Below, piece by piece: positions 57,565 to 64,000 of a stretch of DNA of 64,000 nucleotides. This DNA comes from Rusavskia elegans (Eukaryota > Ascomycota > Lecanoromycetes > Teloschistales > Teloschistaceae), in NCBI GenBank assembly GCA_011316305.1, contig SAUG01000057.1, forward strand, positions 372,001 through 436,000, read 5' to 3'. The stretch's first letter is position 1; every line of letters starts with the position of its first letter. The notes under the pieces were generated by a model, which worked only from the letters and a program-made list of their open reading frames with translations, did no database searches and was not told where the DNA came from. The position numbers and the translations under genes are program-made.

Positions 57565-58351
57565 TCACAACTCCGACTTCACCTCCCCTCCCTTCCCCTT
57601 GTTCAATTCCTCCAAAATGACACTCTCCAAATTCTCCGGCTTCGTCGTACTCGCCCACCTCCCCACAACCCCACCATCCCTCGCGACCAAAAACTTCTCG
57701 AAATTCCACTTCACCCTCTTCAGCCCAAACAACCCGGGCGCCTCCTTCTTCAACCACTCAAACACGGGTTCCGCATTCTCACCATTCACCTCCGTCTTGC
57801 CCAGAATCGGGAAACTGACACCGTAGTTCACGAGGCAGAAATTCTGGATCTCGTCATCGGAACCGGGGTCTTGGGCCATGAATTGGTTGCAGGGGAAACC
57901 GAGGATGACGAAGTCTTTGTTCTGGGCCGAGATTTTCTTGTACAGCGTTTCGAGCGAGGCGTATTGGGGCGTGAAGCCGCATTTGGAGGCGGTGTTGACG
58001 ACTAGGACGACTTTGTTTTTGAGCGTGGCGAGGTCGTAGGGTTGGCCTTTTTCTGTGGGGGCGGAAGGGAGGGTTCTTAGTATTTTGTTTGGGGATGGTT
58101 GGGGGAGGTACAGGTATACAGGAACCTTGAGGAAGGGAGATAGGGCGGGCAGACGTACTGTCTTTAGGTTTGAAGTCGTAGAAGGAGGTTGCGGACGCCA
58201 TGGTGCGGGTTGTTGCGAAAGATGTGGCTCTGGGGCAGATGTTGTTGTTTCTGGCTTGTGTTGCAGCTGCTGTGCCGATAAATGTTGATTTGAGAATGCT
58301 ACGGGCTGTTGTATGCAATGTGTGGGAAAGTATTAAAGGTGGTTTAAGCAT
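57565..58351 (-). CDS. hyr1: glutathione peroxidase (Hyr1/Gpx3 type) with probable mitochondrial leader
   Basis: Starts with ATG at 58351 (MLKPPLILSHTLH), a leader rich in Thr, Ser and Arg without acids up to TRTMASATSFYDFKP; an internal ATG at 58201 (MASATSFYDFKP) would give the cytosolic form. After one intron comes the thioredoxin fold: GQPYDLATLKNKVVLVVNTA, SKCGFTPQYASLETLY (peroxidatic Cys, not selenocysteine), FVILGFPCNQF (second Cys region) and VKWNFEKFLVARDG with the Trp and Asn of the catalytic tetrad. It ends NKGKGGEVKSEL. Relatives reduce hydroperoxides using thioredoxin and in yeast sense peroxide for Yap1. Whether one or both starts are used is not visible. Convergent with the LamB/YcsF gene, 180 bases apart. 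Confidence 0.92.
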
Positions 58352-58889
58352 CAAGTGTCGTGGAAGACGAAGGAATCAAAGTCAGCATGATGATGGCGGG
58401 GGTCGATGGGTCGAACTCCGTTGGCTAATAAGTCGGACCCGGTATGAAGCTCTTTCGTCCGAGGTTGCGCACCACCACGGGGCAACCTTATTACATAAGC
58501 TTACGTCTTCTGATCAGAGGTTCTCCATTGGATCTTTCAATAATGATCTCCCGTTCATACATCTTTCTTGCAGAATGGAGGGCAGTACAACTGTACGATC
58601 TCCTCTTGTTTTGGTTTATGACGTCACTGGAGCAGCATGTGAAGCTTTCATGTAACAATACCGAGTCCTGAAGTTGTTGTTGTCTCCAAGTCTCTGTTGT
58701 GTACGGAATGAACGATTATGTTATTACGGTGTATCTTAGTACGTGAGCAGAGACAGGTCGTTGTTGGAGTGGAGTATATTCAGTTCGGTGCCAGAATTGA
58801 TGCTCCATGGGTAATGTAGGTTCCCATACGCCTCGCTACGCAAACATGGCGAAAAAAAAGTAACGGAAGTTTCACGGACTGAAGAACGA
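58352..58889. other. gene-free stretch
   Basis: Promoter of the glutathione peroxidase gene and 3' side of the zinc finger gene. No other gene seen. Confidence 0.5.
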
Positions 58890-61522
58890 TCACACTGGCT
58901 GGACATTTCGTTTCGTCAAGAGTTCCACCGTTTCCTCCAATTTCCTTAGTCGCTCGTCCTTCTCCTGTAATTCTCTTCTCAATCTTTTGACCTGAGCGGA
59001 CAAATCCTCTTTTGGATTGCGATTCTCTTCTGTGTCATCGTCGTCGTCTTCATCCTCTCTTCTGCGCTTTTTTGGCTCGGGCAACATGGGCTCCGCTTCG
59101 TCATTATCTTCATCAGTCATACGTCGTCTTCGTCTTCTTGGTTCACCAGAGACTCGAATGGTCGTGTCTTGGGACCCATTCTTGTCTACTGCCACATCTT
59201 CGATATGACGGTGCACTCTTCTCAGGTGTTCCTGAAGGTTTTCCTTCCTAGAAAACCCCGAGCCAGTGCTACGCTTGCAGTCAGGGTGAGAGCACATATA
59301 GGAAGTCTGTGGACCACCATTCTGACGATGAACTTCACGTTGGTGGCGAGATAAGCCGCCAGAGTATGTGAAGCCGCGGACCTTTTCACAGCCCGGCAGG
59401 TTGCAGACATAAGGTCGAGTATGCTTGTCCATATGTTTTCTAAGGGAGCTCATCAGCGCACAGTCCTGCCGCACAGGAAGGAGCAGCGGAAGTCAAGGAT
59501 CAGGAAGTTCAGTAGAAGAGCAAGGACGAGTGCCAGAAGGGAGGGAGAGACTCACGTCCATTCGCATTTGCGACCGAAGACCGGCAACTCTCGTGCGCAT
59601 TTTGGATGAAGACAGGTAATTTGCCCACTGGAATTTCTAGGCGGCTCTTCTGATCTTCTGCCAGGGCTGGTTTGAGATGGGTTACTTGCGATACTTGGGG
59701 ATACTGCAAACATCATGTTTGGGCTCACGTCGTTGCTGGGAAGGATGGAGAAATTTGAAGATCTCGTCTCATCTTTAGAAACGTCGCTATGTGGACTTGG
59801 GTAATTTTGCATGGGTCTCATAGGCGGTCGAAGGTTTGGTGAGAAGGCGGCGGCTGGACTGTCTCCTTGGGAAAATGCTTGCTGCACAGAAGGTGCATAG
59901 GGGTGAAACGGGTCACCAGAAGCAATCCCTCGAGTTGCTGGTGACAGTGTTCGAGGCTGTTTGTGACTGTGTCGAAGCTCATATAGCTGTGGATCGTCCC
60001 AGTAATATTTAGCCGAGCCGAAGGTCGGTACAATGCTGGGAGCGGAGTGCCTGTGCGACGGAAAGTACGATGGGTCGCTGCCTGAATTCGGAAGAGGCAC
60101 TGGGAGGGAGTAGCTGCCTTGATCCTGAGGCCATACAAACGGAGCGTCTGGGACTGCGTTTGCGGAGATGGCTGGATAGTAAGCTATATATGGACTTTGA
60201 GTCGTCGTCGGGAGAGGTGACTGATAAGCAGGCAACGTGGTGGAGGAGACAGGGGCATCTATAATAGGTACTTGTTTTAGTAAACTGCATGCATAGGTAT
60301 CATGTGACCCCGCGTCCGGTGACTCACGATCACTAGCGCCACGCGCTCTGGCGCCTGCACCCCCCTCCGTCTGCAACCAGGCAGGATCTGGGAAGGAGGG
60401 TATATTACCACTGGCTATCCACGTTGTGATGTTCTCTGGCGCACTTGAGTCAGTAGGAGCGAAAATCTCTGCTGCACGTTGAGGCTTACGTTGGCCGGTG
60501 GTGGTGGCGGGCTGTGGCGTCGGCTGCGACCAAATAGATAATGCGACATCTCGGTCCTCTAACTGCTGCCTCAATTGCTCCACTGATCTGGTGCTGTTGT
60601 CATAGAACATCCAGCACACGCCCCATAGGACAACCAGCGAAGGCCGAATATTCCAGGGCCACGTTGTGCTCAACGGACGTCGGCTGTCAGGCCACTCCGA
60701 GAACCAGCCATGGTCCAGCGCTCTGTCCCGCAGCCAGTACTGATGCCATTGCCGGACATCTTCTCGGAGTTTCTTCATGCCATGGTATATCAAGGCTTCA
60801 AGAGCGGCTTGCCTCAGGCACCTCAGGATATGGTCAAGGTTCGCAATGAATTTCTCCTGATCCAGGCGGGGTGAAACCCGAGCAGACTGTTTCGGCAGCA
60901 ACGCTGACCGAGTCCTATAACCTGATGATGAAGGGAGCCTTGCAAGCAGCAACGTCGTCAAGTCATATATATGACGAAGCTCCTCGATACCTTTGAACCG
61001 AGTCACCGCCCTCGCGTTGTACGCAAGAAAGAGATGGTCGCAAGTGGCTACCGAGCTGGTCCTTGGCTCGACGTCCGTCCACTGTTCGTCCAGTCCTTCG
61101 AGCAGCCTGGCCCCGAAGGGCGATGAGTTACGACCTTTGATTGGGGAAGAGGAGAAACGTACGAGTGCACCTCAAGTCGCAATTGCGGTTTCTTTGGGAC
61201 CGCGACATGCTCACTGCTCTGGTCTTGATGGACAATGTCATTACAGCTTTCGATTTGCAAAGTTAGAAGCCGATCAAGGATACTATGGTGTGGAGACTTA
61301 CCGGTCCAAGTCTTGTCGCGCCTGCGCATGAAGACTCGATTGAGGAATCTCGATAACATCCCTGCGTCCAACCCGATACTGCTGCGCACGGCACTTCAGG
61401 CGCTCTTTCACGTGGTACACAAAGCGTGCAAGTCGGATCGAGGGATACAAGGATGGGCGTCTCTTATCTTGGCTACGACATGGTCGAGTCCCGGCAAAGA
61501 AATTGGAATGAAGTTCTGCCAT
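58890..61522 (-). CDS. C2H2 zinc finger transcription factor
   Basis: Start taken at MAELHSNFFAGTRPCRSQ (61522; another in-frame start lies at 61540). Introns near 61305-61217 and 61142-61100 join DLDRCNDIVHQDQSSEHV and LEVHS to LLEGLDEQWTDVEPRTSS. The N-terminal 170 residues are helical and conserved-looking (FIANLDHILRCLRQAALEAL; MKKLREDVRQWHQYWL); the middle is a 270-residue Ser/Pro-rich region. An intron (59555-59440) then completes the first finger: CLHPKCARELPVFGRKCEW joined to TKHMDKHTRPY. The second, CNLPGCEKVRGFTYSGGLSR with HQREVH, and the third, CSHPDCKRSTGSGFSRKENL with HLRRVH, follow directly. The C-terminus has a basic RRRRRR stretch, an acidic patch and a leucine-rich coiled coil (LRRELQEKDERLRKLEE), probably for dimerisation. 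Targets unknown. Confidence 0.85.
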
Positions 61523-61540
61523 GACATTGGTATAATGCAA

Positions 61541-63544
61541 ACGGATTGAATCTGAAACAATGCTTATCGAGACAATATAAGAAGTGGCGGACTCACTTTA
61601 CTTATACACTGCCATCTTGGTGACGGAGATATCCACGAGCTCTACTGACAGTATCACTCTACTCGGACGATGGGAGCTGGCGGTGAGCTCGCCTTACCTG
61701 CGGGCAAGCCACCGAAGGCTCAGATCTAATGCAAGTCAACTGCATAGACGCTTTGCACATCGAATACATCATTGTGCTCTGACGGCACGATGCGTTCGTC
61801 TCGTTTCTTGTGGGGTCCAAAGACATGCGCAGCATGTTTTGCAAAGAGGAAAGCGTGCAAACACATCGGCAGCTAAGAAAAAGAGCTGTGGCTGAGGAGG
61901 AACCAGCCAATGAGACACTGCATCCAACTCAATCTAAAAGTCAATCGCTGACTGCGGGTAACTTCGCAAAATGCACAACTGTGGCCTCCAGAGCTGAACC
62001 AACCCGCTTCCTGGCTCTTCACGTTCACCCACAAGTCTTCGATCGAACACTGCCTGTGGCTAAGGAAGACAATGTGGCTTTCGACATGGAGAGCATGCCG
62101 CTTCTTATGTGTTCAGGCCCCCCACTGCCTGGGCAAGCGTATCCCTTTCGCTTCACCGCTGCCGGCTTGGAAACCCATTTCTACTGGAGTCCAGCTCCAA
62201 TGGACACGGAAAGCGCCCGCAGTTTTGACTTTTGAGCTCTGAAGTGACGTGAGGCATACCGTGAGGTACTCACTACATTGTTTCCACAACAACCATCGAC
62301 ACGAGCTTCTTTTGGAGTCTCGTTGACTGCTTTTACTAGACGATTCTGTGTGCCTGTAGTGCTGAAGTTTGAGCTCCAAAACATAAAACCCGCTGATGTA
62401 TCTCCTCCTAACATCCGACGGAAGTCTTTCTAGGATATCCTTCGTGACTTCGAACATGTCTCTCTATGCTCGCCTTATCAATATGACCTCTATGTTGTCG
62501 GAGCTTCGTTGATTCTTCTGCGATCGGTCCTTATATGTCAAAACATTGCTTTCGCTCCAAATCTCTCTTTCGGCGCTCCAGTAAAGTCGTCACCCTGTTG
62601 TACCGCATTTGGAATGCTCCCGGTAGCCATATGGAGAGACGTTCAACTGCGTCTCTCTTTCTACGAATTGGAATGGAGCAGACGAGCGGTGTCTATCTTC
62701 TCTTGCTTGACGACCTTGTAAGGCCGAATGGATGCAATATTCAACATGTCCATTCCACTTCCACTTCAACGCAAGCTCTGGTAGGCGCTCTTGTCCCACG
62801 ATGTCCGCCTTCTGTATTTTCTCTTAGAAGGGCAGCGGTTATCTCGCCGCTTCCTGTCAAAAGGACTATTCTTCCACCGACGGTACTTCGAGAGCATCCT
62901 ATCCCGCGGTGCTTGTATAAGCAACTTTCACATGGTCCATGCTGGCGTTGTGCTGCATTGATAGACAATCACCAACGTTCAGATGGATCTGATGGCATCA
63001 TGAAACACTCTCTACGTGGCATGAGGTACCGACCGATATCAGGACGGCATGCTCATATGGATGTACATTTGGAAGGCCAGCGCCTTGGTCGAAACAGCCA
63101 GGAGGGATAGCAATCCGACGGCGTCGAAGTCGTTCGGGAGCCAGCCTCGTGTGATGCTGGTCCAAGGAGAGAAAATGCAGGTTGTGAGCAGTGTGCAGGG
63201 TGTGAATCAGACTGCGAGCTACCTAATGTTCCGGATCTCAATTCTTTTGATGGACCAACCATCAGTGTGCACTGAACTGATATCACTTCTAATGCAGTGT
63301 GCGTGGATGGAGTTAGTAGATGCTTCATAAATGTATGTTCTGACTTATACATTCTCCACGTATCAGAGAAGCCAGTGACGTCAAATCCTAGATCCCTCGT
63401 GTATTAACCTCGAAGAAAAAGGGGCAGTATTCAGGGGTACAACAGTAGCCCTACGGATATGTGATTTTGCCTATCGATAAGAGCCAGTACTGGTTGTCAA
63501 CTCTACCAAAGCAAACCTTCTTTACTCGACCGATTTCCAGCGTC
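61541..63544. other. gene-free stretch
   Basis: About 2 kb between diverging genes. Plus-strand frames at 61810-62235 (141 residues) and 62535-63110 (191 residues) have no recognisable domain and irregular composition; I do not call them. Confidence 0.5.
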
Positions 63545-64000
63545 ATGGCTCCTGCCAGACTCGACATCCCATCCTTCGCCACAAACCAGCTGTCGCTTCT
63601 TGCTTCAGAGCTAGCCGCGGAGGCCTCACAAAGTGCACTTCTACTGTCAACCCACTCTCCTCGCACGCTCTCACGCGCAGGTCTAGCTATCACAAATCTA
63701 ACGCTTTCATCGCAGCGGACGGGATTAGTCGGGAAGACTGTACTAGAGCTTGAACAAGACAGTGCTGTAGGCGGAGAAGAATTAGGCGAGCATGGCATCC
63801 GCGTTGGGGACATTGTACGGGTGGGCCAGCAACCCAAAGGAGGGGAGAAGAAGGCCGAGAAGAAGGGCATAGAGGATAAAGGGTTGGAAGGGGTTGTCGT
63901 GAGGGTCGGACAGAGAGTAGTACAGGTCGCGCTGGACAAGGAAGGGGATGAAGGGGAAGGGGTCGGTGGGCGATTGTGGGTGTGAGTGCTACTGTGGGTC
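63545..64000 (+). CDS. hcs1: Hcs1/SMUBP2-like DNA helicase, N-terminal part (runs off the window)
   Basis: Start MAPARLDIPSFATNQLSLLA; the frame upstream to 63461 has no ATG. The visible 145 residues match the N-terminal domain of DNA polymerase alpha-associated helicase A: SELAAEASQSALLLSTHSPR, TLSRAGLAITNLTLSSQRTG, LVGKTVLELEQD and EHGIRVGDIVRVGQQPKGGE, a beta-barrel-type part, then a Lys/Glu insertion and VVVRVGQRVVQVALD. An intron probably begins near 63982 (GTGTGAGT or GTGAGT), so the stop seen at 63985 is not real. The superfamily 1 ATPase domain would lie beyond 64000. Function: 5'-3' helicase associated with DNA polymerase alpha in yeast. Confidence 0.8.

Noticed and set aside
62535..63110. 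A 191-residue plus-strand frame
   Set aside because: Composition is irregular (Arg, Ser, His, Cys mixed) and no motif or homologous neighbour supports it.
1..64000. CRISPR arrays, bacterial operons or ribosome binding sites
   Set aside because: The window is eukaryotic, with spliceosomal introns; the only short regular repeats are the introner copies, the dioxygenase modules and the element ends described.

Overview
The window looks like nuclear DNA of a filamentous ascomycete, most likely a Dothideomycete close to Capnodiales/Mycosphaerellales. Genes carry several short spliceosomal introns (about 50-90 bases, GTAAG-type donors, CTAAC-like branch sites). The gene content is typically fungal: a Ppo oxylipin synthase, a SUN wall protein, DUF1996-WSC and GPI-type surface proteins, a Git3/cAR-like GPCR and Bzz1. 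Several introns contain a repeated hairpin sequence of the kind called introner-like elements, known from Cladosporium, Dothistroma and Mycosphaerella. The organism assignment is an inference; all exon borders were worked out by eye from splice signals and family conservation.

Layout. 1-4.4 kb: three small paralogous genes sharing one domain and one intron position; one is fused to a BIR-like zinc domain. 4.4-6.9 kb: DUF2235 hydrolase with introner copies at both ends. 8.9-13.1 kb: Ppo-type dioxygenase/P450 fusion with an introner in one intron. 13.6-22.2 kb: Erv41, a SUN-family wall protein, a DUF202 membrane protein and a DUF1996-WSC secreted protein, all on the minus strand. 25-27 kb: GPI-type surface protein with an apparent frame break. 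28-29.7 kb: phytanoyl-CoA-dioxygenase-like enzyme preceded by three tandem exon-encoded peptide repeats. 30.3-32.4 kb: mitochondrial PP2C phosphatase with an introner. 32.8-33.4 kb: a 610-base terminal-inverted-repeat element with a perfect 10-base target duplication and RIP-like changes. 33.9-43.6 kb: an unknown Ser/Pro-rich protein, transketolase, Bzz1 and the Dbp5 helicase. 43.6-46.2 kb: decayed DNA with a relic of a berberine-bridge-type oxidoreductase and degenerate repeats. 46.2-47 kb: BTB protein. 48-57.4 kb: a biotin-dependent urea-carboxylase-like protein without the amidase half, a GPCR, and a LamB/YcsF (PxpA-like) gene. 57.6-61.5 kb: glutathione peroxidase and a C2H2 transcription factor. 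63.5 kb to the end: start of a Hcs1/SMUBP2-like helicase.

How the genes may work together. Most are unrelated neighbours, as usual in fungi. The exception may be the carboxylase-like protein plus LamB/YcsF: together they hold homologues of all three bacterial 5-oxoprolinase subunits (PxpA, PxpB, PxpC) plus biotin carboxylase and biotin carrier, which suggests a lactam-opening or related nitrogen-salvage function rather than plain urea breakdown. The most unusual signals are the introner family in two architectures (introns, and a copy with inverted ends lying across a stop codon), the repeat-leader dioxygenase, and the BIR-fused paralogue family.
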